Shown: piece by piece, positions 34,513 to 42,441 of the stretch
Position numbering within the stretch: position 1 is the first letter of the stretch
How the letters are laid out: every line of letters begins with the position of its first letter
NCBI RefSeq assembly: GCF_902459775.1
Contig: NZ_CABPSQ010000001.1
Location: forward strand, 248,001-312,000
Source of the DNA: Pandoraea captiosa
GTDB lineage: Bacteria > Pseudomonadota > Gammaproteobacteria > Burkholderiales > Burkholderiaceae
Length of the DNA stretch: 64,000 nt
Direction: 5' to 3'
Notes under the pieces: generated by a model
What the model was told of the DNA's origin: nothing
Database searches by the model: none
Seen by the model: only the letters and a program-made list of their open reading frames with translations
Translations under genes and position numbers: made by a program

Positions 34513-35955
34513 TCAGACCTTCGATAGTCCGGCGGGTGACTCCACAGTGGCGGGCACACCGAGGGGCGTATTGATGGGTGCATTGGTGGGCGCATCGATG
34601 GCCGCCCCAACGGGCAGGCCGACGGCCGCCGCACGCGCGTGCCGGGTGCCGGCCAGCAGGATCCCCAGCGCAGCGAGCATTGCGGGAATCGCCAGCAGCG
34701 TGAAGAGCCCTGCGTTGCTCCAGCCCGCGCCCAGCAACAGCGCCCCGCCGAAGGAACCGGCCACGGCGCCGATCCGGCCGATGCCCAGCGCCCATGCCAC
34801 GCCGGTTGCCCGGTTCGACGTGGGGTAATAGGCCGACGCAATGACGTTGGCGCACACCTGCGATCCGCTGACACAGAAGCCCGTCACGAAAATGCCGATC
34901 GCAAGCCACGCCGCGGTGTTTGCCACGGCTAGCGACGCGAGCGCCACGGCGCCCAGCAGATACGCGGCCGCGACGACCTTGTACGGATGCCAGCGATCGA
35001 TCAGCACACCCAGCACGATGGCGCCGAGCACGCCGCCGCCCTGGAGCAGGCCCGCGAACATCGAGGCCTGCTTGAGCGTCAGTCCGCTGCGTTGCGCCAG
35101 AATCGGCAGCCAGTTGATGAGCAGGTACAGCAGCAGGAGGCTCATGAAGAACGCCAGCCAGAGCAGCAACGTGCCGCGCCGGTAGTCGCGGTGAAACAGT
35201 TGCACCACGGGCGACGACGGCAGCCGGTCGTCGCTGGCGACATAGTGCCGCGTGGCGTCTGCACGCCCGGGCGCCACCCGCGACAGAATCCGGACGATCT
35301 GCGCCTGCGTGCCGCCCCGAATGGCGAGGAATCTCACCGATTCCGGTAGCGTGAACCAGAGTACGGGCACGAGCGCGAGCGGCAACACGCCACCCAGCGC
35401 GAGCAAGCCGCGCCAGCCGATGCCCGCCACGAGATAGGCCGTGACCACGCCACCTAGCGCCGATCCCAGCGAGAAGCCGCAGAACATCAGCGTGAGCAAC
35501 GTGCCACGGCGTCGCTCGGGGCTGAACTCCGAGGTGAGCGTGATGGCGTTGGGCATCGCGCCACCGAGGCCAAGCCCGGTGAGAAAGCGCATGGCGATCA
35601 GCCATTCGACGTTGGGGGCCAGTGCCGCGCCGATGCTCGCCGCGCCAAAGGCGGCCACCGAAAGAATCAGCACGAGGCGGCGGCCGACCCGGTCCGCCAG
35701 CGGGCCGCTGCAAAAGGCGCCGACCATCAGGCCGAGCAGGCCGGCGCTAAATAGCGGTCCCAACGAGACCATCGACAACTGCCACTCGCTGCGGATGTGC
35801 GGCGCGATGAAGCCGATGATGGCGATGTCGAAGCCGTCGAGCGCCACGATCAGGAAGCACATCACGCTGATCATGATCTGGAAGCGCGAGACGGGGCTCG
35901 CGTTGATGAAGTCCCGCACGTCGACCGACGGCGGCCTGCTGGTAGGCTGGTCCAT
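34513..35955 (-). CDS. MFS aromatic-acid:H+ symporter (AAHS family)
   Basis: 480 aa with 12 predicted membrane helices. The start MDQPTSRPP is chosen over an upstream Met (35997) because it gives the usual N-terminus of the family. The AAHS signature DGFDIAIIGFIAP in helix 1 and the loop 2-3 motif GPLADRVGRRLVL are clear; LTGLGLGGAMPNAITL follows. Relatives (PcaK, BenK, MhpT) import benzoate-type acids. It is the last gene of the seven-gene minus-strand catabolic operon. The C-terminal tail carries Pro/Ile/Asn-rich repeats (APTNAPINTP). Confidence 0.92.
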   Translation of the reverse strand: MDQPTSRPPSVDVRDFINASPVSRFQIMISVMCFLIVALDGFDIAIIGFIAPHIRSEWQLSMVSLGPLFSAGLLGLMVGAFCSGPLADRVGRRLVLILSVAAFGAASIGAALAPNVEWLIAMRFLTGLGLGGAMPNAITLTSEFSPERRRGTLLTLMFCGFSLGSALGGVVTAYLVAGIGWRGLLALGGVLPLALVPVLWFTLPESVRFLAIRGGTQAQIVRILSRVAPGRADATRHYVASDDRLPSSPVVQLFHRDYRRGTLLLWLAFFMSLLLLYLLINWLPILAQRSGLTLKQASMFAGLLQGGGVLGAIVLGVLIDRWHPYKVVAAAYLLGAVALASLAVANTAAWLAIGIFVTGFCVSGSQVCANVIASAYYPTSNRATGVAWALGIGRIGAVAGSFGGALLLGAGWSNAGLFTLLAIPAMLAALGILLAGTRHARAAAVGLPVGAAIDAPTNAPINTPLGVPATVESPAGLSKV

Positions 35956-36063
35956 GAAACTGTCGCCTGTCTGGGTTGGCGCTGTCAGGGCGCGCATTTT
36001 TTAGCAGGCGCTTTTATAGGGGCTTATGTCGCGCCTTTCGGGGGATATGCCAAGTAGCGGCCG

Positions 36064-36083
36064 CGTTATGTAGCGTTATGTAG
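36064..36083. repeat. Two 10-bp tandem units downstream of the monooxygenase gene
   Basis: CGTTATGTAG occurs twice in direct succession, ending 2 nt from the monooxygenase stop codon, with a partial third unit. Its role is unknown; it lies in the 130-nt gap before the transporter gene. Confidence 0.7.
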
Positions 36084-36085
36084 CG

Positions 36086-37237
36086 TCATGCCGCATGCCC
36101 GTGCAGTGGGGCGGCGTCGTTCGCCTCGACCCGTGCAATGAACGCGGGATCGCGCTCACGCAGCGCTTCGTGACTTACGCGGCCGGTGCGCATCATGTAG
36201 TCGTAGGCGAAGCTCACCGGGTCGAGGTGCATACGCGTGTCGACGGACTCGTACCAGTCGAGACTGCGGCGTGCGGCGTCCTGAAAGCGGTCCGACGCGG
36301 TACGCCGGCGCTGTTCGAATTCGGCGAACGCGGCCGGGACGTCCGCGCGATTCGCACAAAGCGCCTCGAACAGGGCGATGGCGTCCTGCATGGCCATGCG
36401 GGTGCCCGAGCCGAGCGAGAAGTGAACACTGCGCAGCGCGTCGCCGAGCAGCACGACATTGCCGTGGGACCACCGCGCGTTGCTCACCACGCGCGCCTGG
36501 AACCAGTGCGAGCGGTTCGTGAGCAATGGGTGGCCGCCCAGATCGTCTGCGAAGATCTGTTCACAGAACGCCCGGCTTTGCGCCTCCGATGCGGTGTCCA
36601 GCCCGCAGCGCGCCCATGTGTCGGGATCGACTTCGACGAGGAAGGTCGAGTGCTCGGGACTGTACTGATAGGCATGCGCCATGAACACACCGTGTGGCGT
36701 TTCGCGGAAGATCAGCGAGACGGGATGAAACCGCTGCGACGTGCCGTACCACGCGAACTTGTTGCGCCGCTCGTCGAAACTCGGCATGAACTGCGCCGCC
36801 ATGCGGGTGCGCACCTCGCTGTTCACCCCGTCGGCGGCGACGATGACATCGGCGTCGGGTAGCTGCGCAGGATCCGTCACGTGGCTCTGATAGCGCACGT
36901 CGACACCGGCGTCTTCACAAGCTTGCTGAAGCACGCGCAGCATGTCGATGCGTGAGGTGCGGGAGAAGTGGTTGTTGCTCAGACGCACGGGCACACCCTG
37001 ATGCACGATCTCCATGTAATCGCAGCGGGTATGGTGCGCGGTGAATTTCTTGAAGAACGCTTCGTCGGCTTCCTTCAGGAAGGCGAGGGCGATGTCTGAG
37101 AACACGACGCCCCAGCCGTAAGTCGCATTCGCCGGGTTGCGTTCATGGACGACGATCTCGTCTTTCGGGTGGCGCTGCTTCATGAGCAACGAGAAATACA
37201 GGCCCGCTGGCCCGCCACCGATGACGGCGATTTTCAT
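36086..37237 (-). CDS. FAD-dependent monooxygenase, aryl-CoA hydroxylase-like (SdgC type)
   Basis: 383 aa from MKIAVIGGG, which has AAGGAG upstream; the frame is open 54 nt further. Features of group A flavin hydroxylases are present: the Rossmann motif GGGPAGLY (7-14), VIVAADGVNSEVR (DG motif) and VVLLGDALRSVHFSLGSGT (GD motif). The ERNPANATYGWGVVFSD segment is characteristic of the salicylyl-CoA 5-hydroxylase / anthraniloyl-CoA monooxygenase group. Here only the N-terminal flavin part is present, with no second domain. Neighbouring CoA ligase, thioesterase-like hydrolase and dioxygenase genes agree with an aryl-CoA substrate. The substrate itself is inference. Confidence 0.87.
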   Translation of the reverse strand: MKIAVIGGGPAGLYFSLLMKQRHPKDEIVVHERNPANATYGWGVVFSDIALAFLKEADEAFFKKFTAHHTRCDYMEIVHQGVPVRLSNNHFSRTSRIDMLRVLQQACEDAGVDVRYQSHVTDPAQLPDADVIVAADGVNSEVRTRMAAQFMPSFDERRNKFAWYGTSQRFHPVSLIFRETPHGVFMAHAYQYSPEHSTFLVEVDPDTWARCGLDTASEAQSRAFCEQIFADDLGGHPLLTNRSHWFQARVVSNARWSHGNVVLLGDALRSVHFSLGSGTRMAMQDAIALFEALCANRADVPAAFAEFEQRRRTASDRFQDAARRSLDWYESVDTRMHLDPVSFAYDYMMRTGRVSHEALRERDPAFIARVEANDAAPLHGHAA

Positions 37238-37298
37238 GATGGTCTCCTTGTGTGGGGGTAGGGCGTTGCGCTCGGCATCCGCCATAGTCAAGCGAACT

Positions 37299-38126
37299 TC
37301 AGGCGAATTGGGCGCTCGGTTGCGGGCTCGCTTGCACGCTTGCTTGCGCGCTCGATTGCGCGTCCGGCTGCCGCGGCGTCTGGCCGAGCAGCGCGCCCGC
37401 GTTGGGCACCACCGGCGCGAGTCCGAGGTGATCGAGCATCTGGCGCACCGTGCTCACGGCGGTGGAGGTCACCGGCAGGCCGATGCGCTCCTGGGCCAGC
37501 GCAATGGCGGGGAGCGACGGCATCTGCACGCAGGCGGAGAGCACCACGACGTCCGCGTTGGCGGTGTTCAGGCGCCCGACGTCTTCGAGCAACTGCATGG
37601 GGTCGCGCCGGCCGACAGCCAGGTTGTCAGGAATCTCGAAGGACAGGGCGTCCAGCACTTCGATGCCCTCATGTTCGATGTAATCGACCACGGCCTGCGT
37701 GAGCGGCTTCATATAGGGCGCCATGAGCGCGATTTTGCGTGCGCCGAGTGTCTTGAGACCGGCCACGAGCGCGCCGGCAGACGTCATGACGGCGGCCTCG
37801 CAATGATTCTCGCGGGCCACCTGTCGAAGGTCTTCCTCGACCTGGCGGTGATAGCCCGGTCCCATCGCCATGATGGCCACGAGGCACGCGGTGCTCATGA
37901 CGTCCACGCGGGCGTCGGCCAGCTCTGCGGCGCAGCGCAGGCCCTGACGATTCATCGCTTCCAGTTCTTCCTTCACCACCCGATGCATGCGCATGCGGCT
38001 GGAATGGAACGTGAAGCGCTCAGGCAGGATCTGTTCGCGAGCGCGAAGCATCGCGGGGATTTCGGTCTCCATCGTGGTGTTCGAACTGGGCACGATCTGG
38101 CCGATGCGAAATGGGCGTTGGGTCAT
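37299..38126 (-). CDS. Maleate cis-trans isomerase (Asp/Glu racemase superfamily)
   Basis: 275 aa. The N-terminal VPSSNTTMETE motif and the two active-site cysteines, Cys81 (STACLVA) and Cys199 (LSACVQMPS), identify maleate isomerase, which converts maleate to fumarate. That is the last step when gentisate or nicotinate routes yield maleate. GGAGAG precedes the start, and the preceding ligase stop lies only 4 nt away. The last about 25 residues are a Gln/Ala/Ser repeat tail not found in the core fold. Arylmalonate decarboxylase relatives share the fold, but the N-terminal motif favours the isomerase. Confidence 0.9.
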   Translation of the reverse strand: MTQRPFRIGQIVPSSNTTMETEIPAMLRAREQILPERFTFHSSRMRMHRVVKEELEAMNRQGLRCAAELADARVDVMSTACLVAIMAMGPGYHRQVEEDLRQVARENHCEAAVMTSAGALVAGLKTLGARKIALMAPYMKPLTQAVVDYIEHEGIEVLDALSFEIPDNLAVGRRDPMQLLEDVGRLNTANADVVVLSACVQMPSLPAIALAQERIGLPVTSTAVSTVRQMLDHLGLAPVVPNAGALLGQTPRQPDAQSSAQASVQASPQPSAQFA

Positions 38127-38130
38127 GAGG

Positions 38131-39909
38131 TCACTCTCCGGAAAATGACGGGGCGGCGTGTGTTGTACGCTCGGCAGTGGTGGCCGTGGTGGCAGTGGTG
38201 GCAGGGGCGGCGCTGGGGACAGCCGACTCCGTGGCGAGCCGCCCGGCGATGGCGGCGCGCAGCGACGCCTTGTCGACCTTGCCTACGCGTGTCACAGGGA
38301 ACTCGTCGATGACCTCGACGCGTTCCGGACATTTGAACTTCGCCAGTCCGTGGCCGACCAGAAATGCCACGAGTTCGGTGACCGACGGCGCCCGGTGCCC
38401 CGGGCGCAAAATCAGGTAGATGCAGCCGCGCTCGCCATAAACCGGATCGGGCATGGCGACGAGCTTGGCGTCGGCGACCGCCGGGTGGTGACTGACGAAC
38501 GCTTCGACTTCTTCGCAGCCGATCTTCTCGCCACCGCGATTGATGTTGTCGCGCAAGCGCCCCTCGAAGGCGAAACAGCGCACGCCGTCGATGATTCGTT
38601 CCGTGACCATGTCGCCCGTGCGTACGAAACCGTCGGCCGTAAGCGTATGGGCCGTCGCCTCGGGCGCCTTGTAGTAGCCACGCAGGCTCGATGGCCCTCG
38701 GAAGCAAAGCTCGCCCGGGGTGCCGGGCTCGACGGGCATGCCGCGCGTAGCACCGGGTTCGCTGTCTGGAAACAGAACACGGATTTCGTCGTCTTCGCAG
38801 CCGGAAAGACCTTGTGTGTGATGCCGCAGCGCGGCAGGCAGCGTCGGCCCTGAGCCCATCAGCAGGCCTTCGGTCGTGCCGTACAGGTTGAAGCAGGGCA
38901 CGCCGAGATGCGCTTCGAGCGAGTCGGCCCGGCTCATGGTGCCGAAGAGTTGCAGCGACGACAGGTCGTGCTTCGCAACGTCCTTGTACGCGATCATCTG
39001 TGGCGCGACGGGGCCGATCGACAGACCGTGGGTGACACGGTGCATCTCGATGAGCGTGAGCATCCGGGCAATGTCGACGCGCGGCATCAGCACGGTCGTC
39101 ATGCCGGTGCTCACGCTCGAGGCGAGCGCATAGAGCTGACCGGCGTTGTGCAGCAGCGGCAACGACCAGATCATGCGGCTGTGTTCGGTCATGCCCAGGT
39201 GCCGCATCCAGGCCAGCGAATGGCCGATGTATTCGGCGTGAAAGCGCGGAATGATCTTGGGCACGCCCGTGGTGCCGCCGGACAACTGGAAGCTCAGGAC
39301 GTCTTCGCTGCCGATGCGAACGCCGGCGAGCACGCTGCGCGCGCGCTGCAGGGGCATCGCATCGATCAGGGCCTCGATGGCGCAATGTCCGGCGATGGCC
39401 GCGTGCGCTGACGTGCCGCGCGCCACGAGCAAATGCGCGATGGCGGGATGACGGTCCATCATCTGACGGGCGAAGCCGACGAGATCGAACGCCGAAACGT
39501 CGGCCTGCACGAAGTAGGCGCGGGCGTCAGATAGCGCTGCGAGTTGCCCGATTTCCACCTCGCGGTATTGCGGCACGGCGCATACCGGCACGACGCCGGC
39601 CTTGTAAGCGCCCATCAGGGCAACCACCGTGTCGACGGTCGTTCCCATCTGAAAAATGGCGCGCTCGCCGGGGCGAAGCCCAAGCTCGACGAGCGCGGCG
39701 CCGAGTCGCTCGCTGCGCTCGTCCAGACTCGCGAAGGTGATCGAGGCTTCGTCGCTGAGGTAAGCCGGGCGCTCCGGCACGCGCGCGGCCGTGGCGCGCA
39801 GCGCATCGCCGAGCGTGGCGTCATGCCACGCACCGGACGCAAAGTACCGTTGCGCCAGCGCGGGCGGGCAGTACGTCACGCCGTCGATAGGATGATGAAT
39901 ACCGCTCAT
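38131..39909 (-). CDS. Aryl-AMP/CoA ligase (2,3-dihydroxybenzoate- or salicylate-AMP ligase-like)
   Basis: 592 aa. The ATP loop LQ/FQLSGGTTGVPKIIPR is the DhbE/EntE form, followed by LYGTTEGLLM, FVRTGDMV and GRLRDNINRGGEKIGCEEVE and the catalytic-lysine region VTRVGKVDKASLR. EntE-type ligases adenylate 2,3-dihydroxybenzoate or salicylate. SdgA of Streptomyces starts CoA-dependent salicylate breakdown in this way. The setting here is catabolic (monooxygenase, ring dioxygenase, maleate isomerase, AAHS transporter), not siderophore synthesis. The last about 35 residues are a low-complexity Ala/Thr tail encoded partly by 9-bp repeats (38174-38209). Confidence 0.88.
   Translation of the reverse strand: MSGIHHPIDGVTYCPPALAQRYFASGAWHDATLGDALRATAARVPERPAYLSDEASITFASLDERSERLGAALVELGLRPGERAIFQMGTTVDTVVALMGAYKAGVVPVCAVPQYREVEIGQLAALSDARAYFVQADVSAFDLVGFARQMMDRHPAIAHLLVARGTSAHAAIAGHCAIEALIDAMPLQRARSVLAGVRIGSEDVLSFQLSGGTTGVPKIIPRFHAEYIGHSLAWMRHLGMTEHSRMIWSLPLLHNAGQLYALASSVSTGMTTVLMPRVDIARMLTLIEMHRVTHGLSIGPVAPQMIAYKDVAKHDLSSLQLFGTMSRADSLEAHLGVPCFNLYGTTEGLLMGSGPTLPAALRHHTQGLSGCEDDEIRVLFPDSEPGATRGMPVEPGTPGELCFRGPSSLRGYYKAPEATAHTLTADGFVRTGDMVTERIIDGVRCFAFEGRLRDNINRGGEKIGCEEVEAFVSHHPAVADAKLVAMPDPVYGERGCIYLILRPGHRAPSVTELVAFLVGHGLAKFKCPERVEVIDEFPVTRVGKVDKASLRAAIAGRLATESAVPSAAPATTATTATTAERTTHAAPSFSGE
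38174..38209 (-). repeat. Four 9-bp units in the ligase C-terminal tail
   Basis: GCAGTGGTG, GCCGTGGTG, GCAGTGGTG and GCAGGGGCG follow each other and encode an Ala-Thr-Thr repeat just beyond the conserved ligase domain. This is a phase-neutral coding repeat. Confidence 0.75.
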
Positions 39910-39974
39910 GTTGTCTCCTGCACGTCTTGTTTGAACTGGCGTCTCAAGCCTGCTTTCGGATTTCTGGTCTCAGG

Positions 39975-40235
39975 TCAGGCGCGTGGGGCGATCCGCACGA
40001 CATCTCGCTCGAACTGTTCGATCCGGCCGTCGAGTCCGCCGGTGAAAAGTCCGTACCAGACAGCTGGTTTCAGACCGAGCGCACGGCGCTCGAAGGCCAC
40101 CGGGGCGTCGCTGGAAATCACGGTGTAATCGCCGGTGTCCTCGACCCGGCACGTCGGTATCTGTCGCGCCGCGTGCGTCAGCGAGGCGAATTCGGGCACG
40201 TTCAATACAAAGATATGCAATGCGGTGGCTTTCAT
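39975..40235 (-). CDS. Small conserved-looking protein of unknown function, 86 aa
   Basis: The start codon overlaps the stop of the dioxygenase gene (ATGA), a strong sign of translational coupling and of a real gene. The product begins MKATALHIFVLNVPEF and contains RVEDTGDYTVISS and LKPAVWYGLFTGGLDG. It has no signal peptide, membrane helix or cysteine motif beyond one Cys. I do not recognise the family. Its position between dioxygenase and ligase suggests a subunit or accessory factor of one of these enzymes. Confidence 0.75.
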   Translation of the reverse strand: MKATALHIFVLNVPEFASLTHAARQIPTCRVEDTGDYTVISSDAPVAFERRALGLKPAVWYGLFTGGLDGRIEQFERDVVRIAPRA

Positions 40236-40879
40236 GACTGACGCTCCGACGACAAGGGCAGACCATGGCGTTGCGCCTTGCGCAGCCACACGTTGTCGAT
40301 GCGGGTGTTCGGCTGGCCGCTGGCGATCGCTTCGTCTTCGATTTCCATGGCCGCTTCGAGGGTGAGGGCGGCGTCTCGGGCGTCGATGGCCGACAGCGCG
40401 CGCAGCTTGCGCGTAATCTCGATGAAATAGCCGTTCGGATCGCGGAAGTAGATCGACTCGATCACCTCGTGCGCCGTCTCGGCGGACACGTCGACGCCGC
40501 GCGCTTCCAGCCGCGTCTTCCACGCGTGGAGGTCTTCCTGCGTGTCGACGAGCCAGGCGGTGTGCGTGGCGTCGAACACGTGATCTTCGGGCCAGGGAGC
40601 GCGCCCGGGGCGCGTCGCAAGCGATTCGGGTTCGGCCGCGCCGAGGTAGTAGAAGAACGCAATCGTGCTGCCGTTGCCGCTATCGAAGAAGAAGTGCAGG
40701 AAGTCCGGATGCGTTGCCGGGCCCCAGCCTCGCGCGGAAATCGTGTGGATGAGCGGCAGACCGAGCACATCGCGGTAAAACTCGACGGTCTCGCGCAGGC
40801 GCCACGTGGGCCGCGCCGTGTGATCGACGCCGTGCAGTCGCAAGGCGAGGTTGGCGGCGGGAATGTCATTCAGTTTCAT
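40232..40879 (-). CDS. VOC-family (type I extradiol-like) dioxygenase
   Basis: 215 aa. Vicinal-oxygen-chelate fold: the HGVDHTARPTWRLRETVEFY start contains His20, DATHTAWLVD contains His106 and PNGYFIEITRK contains Glu154. These form the expected 2-His-1-Glu metal site. FYRDVLGLPL and YFRDPNGYFIE are typical. Such proteins include extradiol ring-cleavage dioxygenases, glyoxalases and epimerases. In this operon ring cleavage of a hydroxylated aromatic (or its CoA ester) is the simplest role. The C-terminal 60 residues are an added helical segment. Gentisate dioxygenases known to me are cupins, so a VOC enzyme in that step would be unusual. Confidence 0.83.
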   Translation of the reverse strand: MKLNDIPAANLALRLHGVDHTARPTWRLRETVEFYRDVLGLPLIHTISARGWGPATHPDFLHFFFDSGNGSTIAFFYYLGAAEPESLATRPGRAPWPEDHVFDATHTAWLVDTQEDLHAWKTRLEARGVDVSAETAHEVIESIYFRDPNGYFIEITRKLRALSAIDARDAALTLEAAMEIEDEAIASGQPNTRIDNVWLRKAQRHGLPLSSERQS

Positions 40880-40965
40880 GGCGGAGTCTCAATGCGGTAT
40901 TCAATGGAACCGAGGGGATCAAGGGGGACAACGAGATGCCTCAAGGCATCTGACGGGCCGGGGCA

Positions 40966-42255
40966 TCACGCAAAGGTCTCGCGCAGCCAGTCCTGGAGCA
41001 GTCGTGCGGCGATGTAGCGGCCGGGTTCCTCGCCATCGGCCAGCGCGCGGCCGTGGTGATCGCCGCGCACGCGTCGATGCGACTTTCGTGTCGATCCGAG
41101 ACTCGCGAAGAGGTCGGCGATCACGCTCGGGAAGCACGCCTGGTCGCCGGTGTACTCGATCAACAGCGTGGGCTGCTCGATGGCAGGGGCCGTCTTCGAG
41201 AGCAGCGCGTTCGACGACAGTCCGGACCATGTGGACAGCCACGCCTCCGGGGAGCACACGCGAGCGAAACCGACGGAGCCATAGTTCGACGTGAAGGGAT
41301 CGCTGCCCCACAAGGACCCGTAGCGCCGGTCGGACGGATCGAGCGTCAGATCGAAGCAGCGCAGGTCCGCGTCGGTGCGCCACACCGTCATGAGCGGCGT
41401 ATGCGCGGCGGTGCGGCGAAGCTGTCCGCCAACGCTGATTGCATGGGAAGACGCGCGCTTCAGGCGCTCGCGGGCGTCCTGACGCACGGCGATCAACTCA
41501 CGCGCGATGGCGTCCAGGCGGGCAACCCGTGCTGCCTGCGCGGCGCGATAGCGGGTGACGAAGTCGGCGTCGTAGCGAGTGAGCGCCGCTGGGTTTTCCT
41601 TGTCCCGCGCCTTGTCCCGCGTCACGTAGCCGTTGGCGGCGTCGAAGGGATCGAGCGACGGATCGACGCTCAGCGCGTCCGACTCGTCGGTCACCGACGG
41701 ATCGATGCACATTTGCAGCAGCGCGCCTTGCCCCGGGTGGGGCGCGACGAAGACGACGCCGTCGATCTGCGGCATGTCGAGTGACGCCAGCTGCGTCGGG
41801 CGACCGCCCGGCGTGCGCGCGATGCGCTCGGCCGGTGGCAGGCCCGACTGCTGGACGTAAAGCGCATACAGGCCACTGCCGCCCGAATTGCCGAGCAAGA
41901 CAATCTTCCTGAAACCCGCCTCGCGCAGGAATTGCATGCCGGCGGCAACGTCGAAGAGCGCCAGTTCGTGCTCCAGCCGCATGTCGTTGCCCACGGCGCG
42001 CGGCGCCTGCGTCCAGGCGGCAAAGCCCGCGCCGACGATATCCGGAATCAGGTAGTGGCACGCCATGAATTCGCGCGGGTGCATGATGCACACCACCGTA
42101 TCTGCCGTGCCCGCGCCATAGAGCGAACCACTCGTGGCCGCCCCGTCCTTCGTACGAAGCACGACATTGCGTGTTGTCGTGCCCAATGGCAGGTCTCGCG
42201 GATTCCAGTCCGTATTGAGGAATCCTGCCGTCGCGCCTTGTTGCTGATGACTCAT
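40966..42255 (-). CDS. Alpha/beta hydrolase, candidate acyl-CoA thioesterase or ring-fission hydrolase
   Basis: 429 aa. The start MSHQQQGA is fixed by AAGGAGGTG six nt before it. The alpha/beta-hydrolase core shows VCIMHPREFMACHYLIPD, the nucleophile elbow LLGNSGGSG (Ser124), and a C-terminal GDQACFPSVIADLF and a DHHGRALADGEE segment likely to hold the catalytic acid and His. An insertion of about 100 residues rich in Arg/Ala (cap region) follows the nucleophile. As first gene of the catabolic operon it could hydrolyse the CoA ester after hydroxylation or the ring-cleavage product. No signal peptide. Confidence 0.8.
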   Translation of the reverse strand: MSHQQQGATAGFLNTDWNPRDLPLGTTTRNVVLRTKDGAATSGSLYGAGTADTVVCIMHPREFMACHYLIPDIVGAGFAAWTQAPRAVGNDMRLEHELALFDVAAGMQFLREAGFRKIVLLGNSGGSGLYALYVQQSGLPPAERIARTPGGRPTQLASLDMPQIDGVVFVAPHPGQGALLQMCIDPSVTDESDALSVDPSLDPFDAANGYVTRDKARDKENPAALTRYDADFVTRYRAAQAARVARLDAIARELIAVRQDARERLKRASSHAISVGGQLRRTAAHTPLMTVWRTDADLRCFDLTLDPSDRRYGSLWGSDPFTSNYGSVGFARVCSPEAWLSTWSGLSSNALLSKTAPAIEQPTLLIEYTGDQACFPSVIADLFASLGSTRKSHRRVRGDHHGRALADGEEPGRYIAARLLQDWLRETFA

Positions 42256-42441
42256 CTCTGCACCTCCTTTTTTTGACATCCTAGTTCAAATTTTTACAAA
42301 GTAGTAAACATTTTTGAAAAAATTTGACGAATACGTAAAAACCCGGAGATCGCAATCGCAGCGAGCTTTTCCGGGTGAGCGAAATTGGTTATCGTTGGGG
42401 TTTTCTGACGCCGGCGTCAAAAAGGCAGGTGGATATTGGCC
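42256..42441. promoter_or_regulatory. AT-rich divergent promoter region, catabolic operon / TetR gene
   Basis: The 186 nt are conspicuously AT-rich (42270-42345) compared with the surrounding DNA. They contain an inverted repeat TTTAC-N6-GTAAA (42293-42308) in a longer A/T-rich imperfect palindrome between TTCAAA at 42285 and TTTTTGAA near 42311-42318. A TTGACA hexamer lies at 42273-42278 on the plus strand. It should drive the seven-gene operon leftward and tetR rightward. Confidence 0.55.
42293..42308. promoter_or_regulatory. Candidate TetR operator (TTTAC-N6-GTAAA)
   Basis: Perfect 5-bp arms around a 6-nt centre, midway between the divergent starts, with an additional GTAAAA at 42335. TetR proteins beside divergent catabolic operons normally bind such sites. 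Assignment is by position only. Confidence 0.45.

Noticed and set aside
38131-39909. EntE-like ligase as part of a catecholate siderophore pathway
   Set aside because: No isochorismate genes or aryl carrier protein are nearby; its operon partners are catabolic.
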